The notes under the pieces were generated by a model. It had not been told where the DNA came from. It saw nothing but the letters and a program-made list of their open reading frames with translations, and ran no database searches. A program made the translations under genes and the position numbers. A stretch of DNA of 64,000 nucleotides. It comes from Phil1 sp964487565 (GTDB lineage: Bacteria > Bacillota > Clostridia > Christensenellales > CAG-138). Of this stretch, positions 1-8,793 are shown one piece after another; positions within the stretch are counted from its first letter, which is position 1, and every line of letters starts with the position of its first letter. The stretch is from contig CAZARN010000007.1 of the NCBI GenBank assembly GCA_964487565.1, positions 62,001 to 126,000 of the forward strand, read 5' to 3'.

Positions 1-1951
1 TGCCATCCTCGGAAACGCACATCCATACGCGCCGCCCGCCGCGGCCTTCGAGCGTCAGCCTGTAAAACGTGCCGAACTGTAAAAGCTTCCTGTGCGCTTT
101 GTACCACGCGATCTCGGCCTTGATACATTTTTTGTCAAACGGGGTAAGCTCGGTCATATCCATTTCATAGCCCAAAAGGCCGAACGCCGCCACGTTGAAG
201 CGCGTTTCAATACCCGTACGTCTGAGCGTCGCCTGACTTGGCGAGGCGGAAACGTGCGCCCCCATCACCGAAAGGGGATATCCGAAGCTCGTGCCCTCCT
301 GAATTTCCACCCGGCAAAGCGGATCGGTGTTGTCGCTCGTCCATATCTGAGGCATATAGCATAGCATTCCGAGATCGAATCTGTTGCCGCCCGACGCGCA
401 GCTTTCAAAAAGTATTTTGGGGAATCGCAACGTCAGGGCTTCAAGTATCTCATAAAGGCCCAGCATATATCTGTGCATGAATTCGCCCTGACGCTCCGGC
501 GCAAGCGAGGGCGTGAACATATCCGAGAAATTCCTGTTGTTGTCCCATTTGACATAGGCGATATCCGCGGATGAGAACACGCGCGTCATCGAGTTCACGA
601 TGTAGTTTCTCACCTCGCTTCTGGTGAGATCAAGGATGTACTGATTGCGTCCCGGCGCCGGCTCGCGCCCGGGCGCGGCGACGATCCAGTCCGGGTGCAT
701 CCTGTAAAGATCGCTGTCACGGTTGACCATCTCAGGCTCCACCCATATTCCGAACATCAAACCCATGTCAGCGAGCTTCTTTGCAAGCCCGTCCAGTCCG
801 TGCGGCAGTTTTTTGGGGTTCACGAACCAGTCGCCGAGTCCCTTCGTATCGTCGTCACGCACGCCGAACCAGCCGTCGTCCATCACAAAAAGCTCGGCGC
901 CGGCGTCCGACGCCTCGCGCGCGATGGCGAGCAGCTTTTTCTCGTCAAAGTCCATCCATGTGCCTTCCCAGTTGTTCACAAGCACCGGCCGCTCTCTGTG
1001 CTGCCACTCCCCGCGCACGATATGCTCCCGCACAAATGCGTGCATATTGTGTGAAAGGCCGGAAAAGCCGTTTGCGCTGAATGAAAGCACCGCTTCAGGC
1101 GTTGTGAAACACGCCCCAGCTTCAAGCTGCCAGCGGAAGCCTTCAGGATTTATGCCAGTGAGCAGGCGCGTGCGCCCATAGCAATCCTGTTCGAATATCT
1201 CCGCATGATTGCCGCTGTAAACGAGATTCATTCCGTAAACCGGGCCGTGTTCCTCCGTTGAATCGGGCGCGGAGAGCATCACGAAAGGGTTCGCGCGCGC
1301 GGAGCTTGCGCCGAGGGTTGATGCGTTGACGCATACGCCGTCCGCCATCCTGCGCCGCGTCGTATTCCGTTCGGCGGCCCATGTGCCCGTGAAAGCGGTC
1401 ATGACCCAGCCCTCAAGCGGAAGATCCAGACCCGCGCTCATAGCGCGCGTAAGCGTAACGCAGCTCCTGCCGCGGTTTATATACTCGATATGCTCGCATA
1501 TCACGTCGCATTTTTCAAACGCGGTGAAAAAGAGCTTCACCGCAAGCCCGGCCGACGCATCGACAAGCGTTATCACATGGGTCTCGGCCCCTTCGGGCGC
1601 GACTGAAGACGGAAGTCCTTCAAGCGGCGGCTTGCCGGGAACAAGCTCGTGGCTTTCAAACAGGAAATCGCATGAAGAGGCGCCGTTTCCCAATATAAAA
1701 GCCGCGGTGCTCTGCCTGTAATCCCCGCGTCCCTGCGTTGAAAAGGCAAGCGCCGCATCGCTTAAGCCGAAGCACGGATCATCAGCGTCCGGTTGCACCA
1801 TGTCGCCGTATGGCACGTCGTGCCTGTCTTGAAGCGCGGCGTAATCCCGGCTTTTCCTCATGCGCGCGCCGTAATGCAGGAGCATAAGGCGCTTGCCCGT
1901 TTCACCCGAAAGGATGAGGCTCGTATTCTGCGTATCTATATGTATTATCAT
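1..1951 (-). CDS. Alpha-galactosidase, GH36 family (C-terminus cut by window edge)
   Basis: The protein hydrolyses terminal alpha-1,6-galactosides such as raffinose and melibiose. The 650 codons present match the ~730-residue GH36 type, so roughly 80 C-terminal residues lie outside the window. The nucleophile motif YVKWDNNRN puts the catalytic Asp at residue 470, and WTSDNTDP puts the acid/base Asp at residue 540, close to the positions in Geobacillus AgaA (478 and 548). The N-terminal ~330 residues form the usual beta-sandwich region. The start is the ATG at 1951, with GGAGGTG six bases upstream. No signal peptide is visible, so it is probably cytosolic and acts on imported oligosaccharides. 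No sugar transporter lies on this side. The only oddity is Asn in place of the commoner Met in KWDMNR. Confidence 0.93.
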   Translation of the reverse strand, partial: MIIHIDTQNTSLILSGETGKRLMLLHYGARMRKSRDYAALQDRHDVPYGDMVQPDADDPCFGLSDAALAFSTQGRGDYRQSTAAFILGNGASSCDFLFESHELVPGKPPLEGLPSSVAPEGAETHVITLVDASAGLAVKLFFTAFEKCDVICEHIEYINRGRSCVTLTRAMSAGLDLPLEGWVMTAFTGTWAAERNTTRRRMADGVCVNASTLGASSARANPFVMLSAPDSTEEHGPVYGMNLVYSGNHAEIFEQDCYGRTRLLTGINPEGFRWQLEAGACFTTPEAVLSFSANGFSGLSHNMHAFVREHIVRGEWQHRERPVLVNNWEGTWMDFDEKKLLAIAREASDAGAELFVMDDGWFGVRDDDTKGLGDWFVNPKKLPHGLDGLAKKLADMGLMFGIWVEPEMVNRDSDLYRMHPDWIVAAPGREPAPGRNQYILDLTRSEVRNYIVNSMTRVFSSADIAYVKWDNNRNFSDMFTPSLAPERQGEFMHRYMLGLYEILEALTLRFPKILFESCASGGNRFDLGMLCYMPQIWTSDNTDPLCRVEIQEGTSFGYPLSVMGAHVSASPSQATLRRTGIETRFNVAAFGLLGYEMDMTELTPFDKKCIKAEIAWYKAHRKLLQFGTFYRLTLEGRGGRRVWMCVSEDG

Positions 1952-1990
1952 GATTTCACCTCCGATTGGGTATAATCTGATGATACACCA

Positions 1991-3007
1991 TCACGGCGCA
2001 AGCGGCAATACGGTTTGCCGCGGCGTGTTCGCAGGCGTTGGCTGCGGCGTTGCCATATTCGCAGGCATCGCATCCGTACCCGGTATCTCCGCGACGGCCG
2101 CTATCGCTTCCGCCAGATACTCCGCCGCGGCGAGCGCCTGCTCAAGCGTATTCGCGTTGTGCCCTATCTCCGCAAGCAGGCAGGATGAGGACACATGCTG
2201 GTTGTATCTGCCCGTCTTCACGCGGATATTGCGCACAAGCTTGCCGTTTATCGAAATGAGATAGTTACAAAGCCTTTCGGCCAGGGCATAATTGGATGCA
2301 AAATCCGGCATCTCGCCAAAGCCCGTGCCCGTCGCGCCCTCGCCTGTGCCGACGACGAACATTATGCGCGCGACCTCCCTTCCGTCGATCGTTATGAAGT
2401 CCGCGGGCGTTGTCGGATCGCCGTATGCGTCCCTGTGCAGATCGATGAAGAGCGTTATCGACGGATATTTTTCTTTATAATAAAGCATCGTCTGAAGCGA
2501 GCGCGAATACGCGCTCGAAAGCTTTGGCGGCTCATGATTCGTCGTGTCATGAATGACAGATATGCCGTATTTTTCCCTAAGGGTCTGCGCAAGCCTCTCG
2601 CCGACCGCAACGACGTTCATGGAATCGTCATAGCAGCGCCAGCCGCTGTCAGGCTCATAATTATATTTTTCGCTCGGAAAATACGCTTCCTTTGTGTGCG
2701 TGTGATATATCAGCACGCGCGGCTCGTCGCCGGCAAGGTCGATCGCGGCGTTCCCCGTCTCGCCCTTGCCGATAAGCTCGATCAAAAGCTGCATGTCCAC
2801 ATCCGAGTCTATATCCGTGCGCTCGAGCACGAGCGTCGGCAAAGGCTCCGCCTGCCGGCTTTCATCCCCGCCCGAGGCGCGCCGGATGAGCGAAGCCCCG
2901 GCAGTCGTCAGGAGGATGAGCGTACACACAGCGGCGCACGCCGGGGCAAAAAGGCCTTTCACGCGCGCACGGTTCCCGCGCCCCGCTGCCCGCCATGTCT
3001 TTCGCAT
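1991..3007 (-). CDS. spoIIP: Stage II sporulation protein P (peptidoglycan amidase/endopeptidase)
   Basis: SpoIIP, with SpoIID and SpoIIM, degrades septal peptidoglycan so that the mother-cell membrane can engulf the forespore. The 338 residues have basic N-terminal residues, one membrane segment at about 21-40 and an extracytoplasmic catalytic domain. Diagnostic motifs are IYHTHTKEAY (His102, His104, Glu107), IDLHRDA (His191) and LLAEIGHNANT (Glu280), which carry the metal-binding and catalytic residues of the SpoIIP amidase family. The tail after residue ~315 is Pro/Thr-rich and looks unstructured. The ATG at 3007 has GGAGG upstream. It lies just downstream of gpr on the same strand, as in Bacillus and many Clostridia. 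In those hosts it is under sigma-E; I could not identify the promoter here. Confidence 0.95.
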   Translation of the reverse strand: MRKTWRAAGRGNRARVKGLFAPACAAVCTLILLTTAGASLIRRASGGDESRQAEPLPTLVLERTDIDSDVDMQLLIELIGKGETGNAAIDLAGDEPRVLIYHTHTKEAYFPSEKYNYEPDSGWRCYDDSMNVVAVGERLAQTLREKYGISVIHDTTNHEPPKLSSAYSRSLQTMLYYKEKYPSITLFIDLHRDAYGDPTTPADFITIDGREVARIMFVVGTGEGATGTGFGEMPDFASNYALAERLCNYLISINGKLVRNIRVKTGRYNQHVSSSCLLAEIGHNANTLEQALAAAEYLAEAIAAVAEIPGTDAMPANMATPQPTPANTPRQTVLPLAP

Positions 3008-3050
3008 ACGTCCATCCTCCCGTCCACATATTATGTGGCAGGTGAAGCGT

Positions 3051-3974
3051 TTATGCGATAAGAGATTTTACCTTCGCGTGATCCGCGCCGAAAAGGGCCA
3101 GATTGATACCTTCCGCGATCACGCGCGCAAGGGATGAAACGAGCGCGTCTATCTCCTTGGGCGTGACGATCAGATCGCCCATATGTTCTTTTATCACGTT
3201 TTCCGCGACCGTCCGGAGCTTTTCATCCTCATCGCCCATGAAGGCTTTTCCCGCGATGAGGTCGATCGTGTCCCGCGCGATGGTCCCCGCGTATACGACG
3301 AGCGGCGCGCCGATCGCGATCACGGGAACGCCGAGCGTTGCCTGCGAAAGGCCCTGTCTGTCGTTGCCTATACCTGCCCCCGGGCTTATGCCTGTGTTGG
3401 TGAGCTGTACCGCCGCGCCTATGCGCTGCGCCCTGCGCGATGCCAGCGAATCCACCGCGATCACGAGCGACGGCGCCGTGCGCTCCACCACGCCGCGCAC
3501 GATCTCAAGCGTTTCCATGCCGGTTATGCCGAGCACGCCGGGCGCTATCGCCGAAACGGCCCGAACGCCCTTGGGCAGCGCGTCCGCGAGATACTGCTTG
3601 ATATGTCGCGTCACATATATCCCGTCCGCCACGCGCGGGCCGAGCGAATCCGGCGTGACCGCCCTGTTGCCGAGACCCGTCACAAGGATCGGCGCGTCGG
3701 CCGGAACGCTTGCAATGAGCGTCGTCAGCTCTTCCGCGATCGCCCGGGAAAGCATCGACGCCGTGCCTGATGCGCCCGAAACAGGTTCCGGCGCATTGAG
3801 CGTCACATACTCTCCTTCCTCTTTGCCAAGCGCTTTTGCAGCCTCCGGCGAAGCAAGCGTTATGCGCGATATGCTTATTCTTCCGTGGCGCGCTTTCGCC
3901 TCGCTTACGCCGGAAATTTCAGGGTGCATCTCGCGCGATTCAAGCGCAAGATCTGTGCGAATCATTCCGTTCAT
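3051..3974 (-). CDS. gpr: Spore endopeptidase GPR (family A25)
   Basis: GPR degrades small acid-soluble spore proteins during germination. The motif RTDLALE at the N-terminus, followed by a Gly-rich core containing VTGLGNRAVTPDSLGPRV and LGVPVIAIGAPLVV, identifies the family. The frame is open further upstream, but ATG at 3974 has GGAGGG seven bases before it while the upstream candidates have none, giving 307 residues against about 370 in Bacillus. With this start only about six residues precede TDLALE, so the autoinhibitory propeptide is much shorter than the ~15 residues of Bacillus GPR. It precedes spoIIP and is divergent from rpsT. In known hosts it is a sigma-G gene; no clear sigma-G promoter was seen. 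Confidence 0.95.
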   Translation of the reverse strand: MNGMIRTDLALESREMHPEISGVSEAKARHGRISISRITLASPEAAKALGKEEGEYVTLNAPEPVSGASGTASMLSRAIAEELTTLIASVPADAPILVTGLGNRAVTPDSLGPRVADGIYVTRHIKQYLADALPKGVRAVSAIAPGVLGITGMETLEIVRGVVERTAPSLVIAVDSLASRRAQRIGAAVQLTNTGISPGAGIGNDRQGLSQATLGVPVIAIGAPLVVYAGTIARDTIDLIAGKAFMGDEDEKLRTVAENVIKEHMGDLIVTPKEIDALVSSLARVIAEGINLALFGADHAKVKSLIA

Positions 3975-4059
3975 GGGTTTTTCCCTCCGCATGTTATTAT
4001 TCGCCCGATACCGCCGGGTTATAAACGGAAAAATCAGCCTGATTTTGAATGAAATCTTC

Positions 4060-4088
4060 TTGCAATCCATATATCGGCGTGATATAAT
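4060..4088 (+). promoter_or_regulatory. Sigma-A type promoter of rpsT
   Basis: The -35 TTGCAA (4060-4065) and extended -10 TGATATAAT (hexamer 4083-4088) are separated by exactly 17 bases. Transcription should start near 4095, giving a leader of about 30 bases before the rpsT TTG. Confidence 0.8.
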
Positions 4089-4124
4089 CTGCAATGTTCG
4101 AGTAAAAAAAGGGGGAGAACCGCT

Positions 4125-4391
4125 TTGGCAAACCATAAGTCCGCTCTTAAGCGCGTGGGCACCACCGCTAAGAAGAATCTCAATAACCGTATTTTTGTTT
4201 CAAAGACCAAGACCGCCGTCAAGAATTTTGACGCCGCCGTCGCCGCAGGCGACAAAGCCGCCATCGAGGCCGCTTATACCGAGGCTGTCAGCACCGTTGA
4301 CAAGGCCGCTTCAAAGGGCGTCATCCATAAGAATGCCGCCGATCACAAGAAGGCCCAGTTCGCGAAGAAACTCGCCGCCTCCGATAAATAA
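4125..4391 (+). CDS. rpsT: 30S ribosomal protein S20
   Basis: S20 is a primary 16S rRNA-binding protein of the small subunit body. The 88-residue, Lys/Ala-rich helical protein opens with MANHKSALKR and ends with HKKAQFAKKLAASDK, matching bacterial S20 over its full length. The start is TTG at 4125, fixed by a GGGGGAG ribosome site (4111-4117) and by homology of the following residues. The weak start codon with a very strong ribosome site may allow the translational autoregulation known for S20 in E. coli, which also uses a non-ATG start; that extension to this gene is inference. It is monocistronic, as in many Firmicutes, divergent from gpr. Confidence 0.97.
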   Translation: MANHKSALKRVGTTAKKNLNNRIFVSKTKTAVKNFDAAVAAGDKAAIEAAYTEAVSTVDKAASKGVIHKNAADHKKAQFAKKLAASDK

Positions 4392-4408
4392 TTCTCCGTA
4401 TCCACTTC

Positions 4409-4430
4409 AAGCAGGTCGAAAGGCCTGCTT
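4409..4430 (+). terminator. Weak hairpin after rpsT
   Basis: AAGCAGG (4409-4415) pairs with CCTGCTT (4424-4430) around an 8-base loop. The following bases (ATTTGGGTTGTTT) are only moderately T-rich, so termination may be partial. Confidence 0.45.
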
Positions 4431-4482
4431 ATTTGGGTTGTTTCGGCATTTGCGCAACCGCGCTCACGCAACCGCAAATTGC

Positions 4483-4511
4483 TTTTCATATCGTTCACTG
4501 CATGCTATAAT
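4483..4511 (+). promoter_or_regulatory. Extended -10 promoter abutting the ABC exporter start
   Basis: TTTTCA (4483-4488), a 17-base spacer and TGCTATAAT (hexamer 4506-4511). Six bases separate the -10 from the ATG at 4518, so the expected transcription start coincides with the start codon (see findings on leaderless genes). Confidence 0.6.
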
Positions 4512-4517
4512 TCACCC

Positions 4518-6323
4518 ATGAAGCTTGATTATCCCATATATGCAACACTGAAGCGTCTTACTGACAGGGCGAAGCGGGATGCACCCCGCATTTTCGGTCT
4601 GCTTGCGCTGTATACGTTCGCTGCCGCAGCCGCATCCTTCCCCGCGGTGCTGCTGCCGAAGCTCGTCATAGAAGAGCTTACAGGGCCCGGCAGGGTCGAG
4701 CGCATCCTTGTCATCGCGCTGTGCTTTTCCGCGATCTCCGCGGCCCTATCATATATGAAAAACCTGCCGCTTGAGGCCGCGCGCATACGCAACACCCTTC
4801 TTCGCATCGACTATGTCCGCGATCAGTTCGACAAGATCCTCCGCCTCGATTATCCGTATTGCGAGGATGACGCCTTCATGGACAAATATGAAAAGGCGTT
4901 CCAGTCCACCTCAGGCAATTCAAACGGTGTCGAAGCGGTCTACAACGGACTGTTTCAGGCTCCGGCGCTCGTGCTCACGGTCGCGGTGCTGTCCTTATTC
5001 ATCGGTCTTCGGGAACCGTTTATCCTGCTTGCGATTTTCATCAATATCGCCGCGGTCATATTCATCAGCCGGCAGGTCCATGCCTTCCGCTTTTCAAAGA
5101 AGGCCGAGCTTGGACACGCGCAGCGGCGCAGAAATTATTTCTTCAACGTTTCTGAGGATTTTTCATACGGCAAGGATATCCGTGTATACTCCCTGCGCGA
5201 GCGCGTGATAAACGCCCTCAGGCGCGAGATCACGGGTTATGCCGATGTTTACCGTCTCATCGCCTCGCGCGAGTACGCGCTCGGCTTCATCGGCCTCGCG
5301 ACGCTTGCGCTCAGCGACGCCGCAACATATGGCCTGCTTGCATATTCCGTCACAAAAGGAATGAGCATCGCCGATTTTTCGATGTATATCGCCGCCGCCC
5401 TTTCCCTCTCGTCGGCGCTGAAAATGCTCAGCGAAAAAATAACCCTCGTGCTCAACGAAGGTGAATACGTTCATGAGCTTTTCACGTTTCTTGACGACCC
5501 CATGACCACCTCCGGCGGCACGCATGCTCCCGTTTCCGGCGACGAGACCCTTGAGATAGAATTCCGCGACGTGTCTTTCAAATACCCCAACAGCGAAAAA
5601 TACATCTATGAGCATCTCGATCTGAAGATCGCCAAGGGCGAACGCCTTGCGCTCGTCGGCGTGAACGGCGCCGGCAAATCCACGCTTGTGAAGCTGATGA
5701 CAGGGCTTTTCCCCGCAAGCGAAGGCGAGATACTGATAAACGGCATACCCATCGGCGAGTTCTCAAAAAAAGCGCTGTATTCCATGTTCTCCGCCGTTTT
5801 TCAGGAGGTCAACGTTTTGGCGTACACGGTGCTTGAAAACGTCGCCTGCTGCGACGACGGCGACAGGGCGCGCGCCGAGGACGCGCTGCGCCGCGCAGGT
5901 CTTTGGGACAAGATCGCTTCGCTTCCCAAAGGGCTCGATACAGTCATGCTCAAGATAATCGACGAGAACGGCGCGATTTTTTCCGGCGGCGAAGCGCAGA
6001 AGCTTTCAATCGCCCGCGCGCTTTACAAGGATGCGAACATGGTGATAATGGATGAGCCGACGGCCGCGCTCGACGCGCTTGCGGAACAGGATATTTATGA
6101 GCGCTTCGGCGAGCTTACGCACGGACGCACCGCGCTTTATATTTCCCACAGGCTTGCAAGCACGCGCTTTTGCGACAGGATAATCCTTCTTGACGGCGCG
6201 CACATCGCAGAAGAAGGCACGCACGAGGAGCTTATGGAAAAACGCGGCAAGTATTACGACATGTTCACCATTCAGGGCAAGTACTATACTTCGGACGCTG
6301 CGGCGGGCGGTGATGAAGCATGA
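4518..6323 (+). CDS. ABC exporter half-transporter (TMD-NBD), first of a pair
   Basis: This 601-residue membrane protein has an N-terminal transmembrane domain (six helices expected within ~30-320) and a C-terminal nucleotide-binding domain. Walker A is GVNGAGKST (~380), the signature is FSGGEAQK (~487), Walker B is MVIMDEP (~508) and the H-loop is YISHR (~541), so the catalytic Glu is present. The next gene overlaps by the ATGA arrangement and has the same architecture, so the two should form a heterodimeric exporter. Substrate is unknown: no peptide precursor, maturase or regulator is adjacent. Divergent membrane domains of this FSGGEAQ type are frequent among clostridial exporters of unknown cargo. 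The ATG at 4518 has no ribosome site. A TTG at 4479 would extend the frame by 13 residues but lies upstream of the promoter. Confidence 0.88.
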   Translation: MKLDYPIYATLKRLTDRAKRDAPRIFGLLALYTFAAAAASFPAVLLPKLVIEELTGPGRVERILVIALCFSAISAALSYMKNLPLEAARIRNTLLRIDYVRDQFDKILRLDYPYCEDDAFMDKYEKAFQSTSGNSNGVEAVYNGLFQAPALVLTVAVLSLFIGLREPFILLAIFINIAAVIFISRQVHAFRFSKKAELGHAQRRRNYFFNVSEDFSYGKDIRVYSLRERVINALRREITGYADVYRLIASREYALGFIGLATLALSDAATYGLLAYSVTKGMSIADFSMYIAAALSLSSALKMLSEKITLVLNEGEYVHELFTFLDDPMTTSGGTHAPVSGDETLEIEFRDVSFKYPNSEKYIYEHLDLKIAKGERLALVGVNGAGKSTLVKLMTGLFPASEGEILINGIPIGEFSKKALYSMFSAVFQEVNVLAYTVLENVACCDDGDRARAEDALRRAGLWDKIASLPKGLDTVMLKIIDENGAIFSGGEAQKLSIARALYKDANMVIMDEPTAALDALAEQDIYERFGELTHGRTALYISHRLASTRFCDRIILLDGAHIAEEGTHEELMEKRGKYYDMFTIQGKYYTSDAAAGGDEA

Positions 6324-8104
6324 AAAGCATAAAGAAACTCGCCGCTTTCATAAGGCTTGCGTGGGATGTCTCCCCCGCGTATATCATCGTGCTCATACTC
6401 TCCGCGCTCGTTTCCGGCGCGCAGCTTACGGCGAACGTCATTCTGCCGAAGCTGCTCATCGACGAGCTGACCGGCGCATGCGACACGTCGCGGCTTTTCC
6501 TTTACACGGGGCTTGTCGTCGCGGCCAATTTCGCCTTTGCATTCCTTGCGAACACGCTCAACCGCCGCTTGTCATACCAAAAAACATATGTTTCCGACAT
6601 GATGCGCGAACGGATGTCCGAAAAGATAATGAATGTCGAATATGCCTGCCTTGAAGATCCCCGGATGCTCGATCTCAAGGAAAAAGCGGTATTCGGCCTG
6701 TCCACATTCGGCGCGATCGAGAACACCGTGAGCAACCTTGCAACGCTCGTCAAGGATTTTGTTACGCTTTTGGGCCTCATCGCCGTTATGGCGACGCTCA
6801 GTCCGCTTCTCATTCTGCTGCTTGCCGCCTGCATCGCGATCGACATCGTCGCTTACAGCGGCTTCAGCAAGTATCAGCAGGAGGTTTTCACAGGCCTCGT
6901 ACCGACCAACCGGCAATACGGTTATTACGTCACTCTGTGCGGAACAACCGAGATACAAAAGGACGTGCGCCTTTATGGGATGGAGGACATGCTCATCTCC
7001 CGCGTAACGCAATACAACAGGCGCATTTATGACTGGCTCGCCCCGTTTTACATTCGTTCCGGCGCGATACAGGGTTTTCTTGATATGATAACCGGCCTTG
7101 AAGCCGCGATCGCATACGGCTTCGTCGGCTATCGCGTGCTCGTTCCCGGCAGGGGCGGTGCGATCAGTCTGGGTTCCTTCACGATGTATGTGACGGCCGC
7201 GATGAGTTTCACGACCGCCTTTATGGAGTTTTCAAACTGTATTATCAATATTTCGCAGATGCTGGGCTATCTTGAGCCGTTCATGGAGTTCATGCAGGTG
7301 CCCGACGAGAGGGATGAACGCGGCGCGGCTTTCGGCAACGTCATCGACTCCATCCGTTTTGAACATGTCACATTCACATATCCCGGCGCGGAAAAGCCCG
7401 TGCTTGAGGATATAAGCTTCGCCGTGGCGGGCGGCGAACACATATCGATCGTCGGGCTCAACGGCGCGGGCAAAACGACGATCGTCAAGCTCCTTTGCCG
7501 CCTTTATCATCCCGACAGCGGCGTTATACTCGTCAACGGACGCAGCATATTCGAGTATGACCGCGCGTCGTATATGAAAGCTGTCGCCGCGGTATTTCAG
7601 GATTATAAGCTGTTCGCATTCACTGTGGATGAAAACATAACCTGCCGTGACGTCGGCAGCGACCTTCCCGGCACAGGCGACGCCGTTGAAAAAGCCGGGT
7701 TGTATGATAAGATGTGCAGCCTTGAAAACGGGATCTACACGATGCTTGGCAAGGCGTATGACGAGAACGGAACGGAATTTTCCGGCGGTGAGGCGCAAAA
7801 GGTCGCCATCGCGCGCGCCCTGTACAAAAAAGCGCCGCTCGTCATACTCGATGAGCCAACGAGCGCGCTTGACCCCATCGCGGAAGCTGAGATATACGAG
7901 CATTTCAACTCCCTCGTCGGCGACGGCACGGCAATATACATATCCCACAGGATGAGTTCCTCGGTATTCTGCGACAGGATACTCGTCATAGACGCCGGTC
8001 GCGTTGCGGCATACGCGCCGCACAGAAAGCTCATGGAGGACAGGGACGGTCTATATTACAAGCTCTTCACCTCACAGGCGGAAAACTACGCCGTTGAACA
8101 GTGA
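6320..8104 (+). CDS. ABC exporter half-transporter (TMD-NBD), second of a pair
   Basis: The 594-residue partner of the preceding gene starts inside its stop codon (ATGA), so the two are translationally coupled. The N-terminal membrane domain spans roughly residues 15-310. The ATPase domain shows GLNGAGKTT (~378), FSGGEAQK (~487), LVILDEP (~507) and YISHR. Both partners keep a canonical Walker B Glu and the same signature, so unlike the exporter at 34-38 kb neither site looks degenerate. The gene is followed by a strong bidirectional terminator. The function is export of an unidentified molecule across the cytoplasmic membrane; the substrate cannot be told from sequence. Confidence 0.88.
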   Translation: MKSIKKLAAFIRLAWDVSPAYIIVLILSALVSGAQLTANVILPKLLIDELTGACDTSRLFLYTGLVVAANFAFAFLANTLNRRLSYQKTYVSDMMRERMSEKIMNVEYACLEDPRMLDLKEKAVFGLSTFGAIENTVSNLATLVKDFVTLLGLIAVMATLSPLLILLLAACIAIDIVAYSGFSKYQQEVFTGLVPTNRQYGYYVTLCGTTEIQKDVRLYGMEDMLISRVTQYNRRIYDWLAPFYIRSGAIQGFLDMITGLEAAIAYGFVGYRVLVPGRGGAISLGSFTMYVTAAMSFTTAFMEFSNCIINISQMLGYLEPFMEFMQVPDERDERGAAFGNVIDSIRFEHVTFTYPGAEKPVLEDISFAVAGGEHISIVGLNGAGKTTIVKLLCRLYHPDSGVILVNGRSIFEYDRASYMKAVAAVFQDYKLFAFTVDENITCRDVGSDLPGTGDAVEKAGLYDKMCSLENGIYTMLGKAYDENGTEFSGGEAQKVAIARALYKKAPLVILDEPTSALDPIAEAEIYEHFNSLVGDGTAIYISHRMSSSVFCDRILVIDAGRVAAYAPHRKLMEDRDGLYYKLFTSQAENYAVEQ

Positions 8105-8128
8105 GCTTCAAATCGCGATAAACAAAAA

Positions 8129-8160
8129 AGGCGCCCGTCGTTTTGCGGGCGCCTGTTTCT
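8129..8160. terminator. Bidirectional intrinsic terminator
   Basis: AGGCGCCCG (8129-8137) pairs perfectly with CGGGCGCCT (8146-8154). It is flanked by AAAAAA on the left and GTTTCTTC on the right, so it can end the ABC operon rightward and the DUF436 gene leftward. Confidence 0.85.
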
Positions 8161-8733
8161 TCATCTGGGTTTGGGCATCTCATCATACTGTGCGCGCGGC
8201 CCGCCGACGTATTTTGGCCTTGTGCGCGCCATCGTGACGTTTGCTTCACCTATCTTCCTTGTTTTCGCGTGTACGGGCACGACGACCGGGTGCATGTGCA
8301 TACCGATGAACGTGCCGCCGATATCCATGCCGGCGGAAGCTTTTCCGCGAAGGTCTTCCACCATCACATGATCCTTGAATCGCGCGACGGCCTCCATTGA
8401 AAACGCGCCGCCCGCGTGGAGCTGAGGTTTCACCCAAACCTGCTGAAGGTCGTATTTTTCCATACATTCCCGCTCCACAACAAGGCAGCGGTTGAGATGC
8501 TCGCAGCACTGCACGGCAAGAAACAGTCCGTTTTCCTTTATACGCGGCAGCACCGCGTCCATCACCGCGCGCGCGGCTTCTTCGCTTGAGCCGGTGCCGA
8601 TGAGCTTGCCCATGATCTCGCTTGTTGAACAGCCGACCACAAGCATATCCCCCGCGCGGAGCGTGTCGGCTGCGGCAAGAAGCTCGTCGATTGCCGCTGA
8701 CGCGGCGGCGTTTATCGTTGCATAATCAGGCAT
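8161..8733 (-). CDS. DUF436 / TIGR01440 family protein (YwlG-like)
   Basis: This is a 190-residue soluble protein of the conserved Firmicutes family to which Bacillus subtilis YwlG belongs; no biochemical function is established. Recognisable segments are VVGCSTSEIMGKLIG near residue 33, QCCEHLNRCLVVER near 75 and MDIGGTFIGMHMHPV near 136. The ATG at 8733 is chosen because GGAGGAA lies five bases before it; an in-frame ATG at 8751 lacks a ribosome site. It ends at the shared terminator with the convergent ABC operon and is followed on the same strand by nothing else. In other Firmicutes the family often sits near glyA/upp or ribose-5-phosphate isomerase genes, which is not the case here. Confidence 0.88.
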   Translation of the reverse strand: MPDYATINAAASAAIDELLAAADTLRAGDMLVVGCSTSEIMGKLIGTGSSEEAARAVMDAVLPRIKENGLFLAVQCCEHLNRCLVVERECMEKYDLQQVWVKPQLHAGGAFSMEAVARFKDHVMVEDLRGKASAGMDIGGTFIGMHMHPVVVPVHAKTRKIGEANVTMARTRPKYVGGPRAQYDEMPKPR

Positions 8734-8793
8734 ATGAATTCCTCCGTTCATTGATCACATATCGATTATACCACGACGCGCGGCATATTCAAG

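Noticed and set aside
3103..4521. A 472-codon plus-strand open frame opposite gpr and through rpsT
   Set aside because: It runs antisense to gpr and out of frame through rpsT, both of which have clear homology and ribosome sites.
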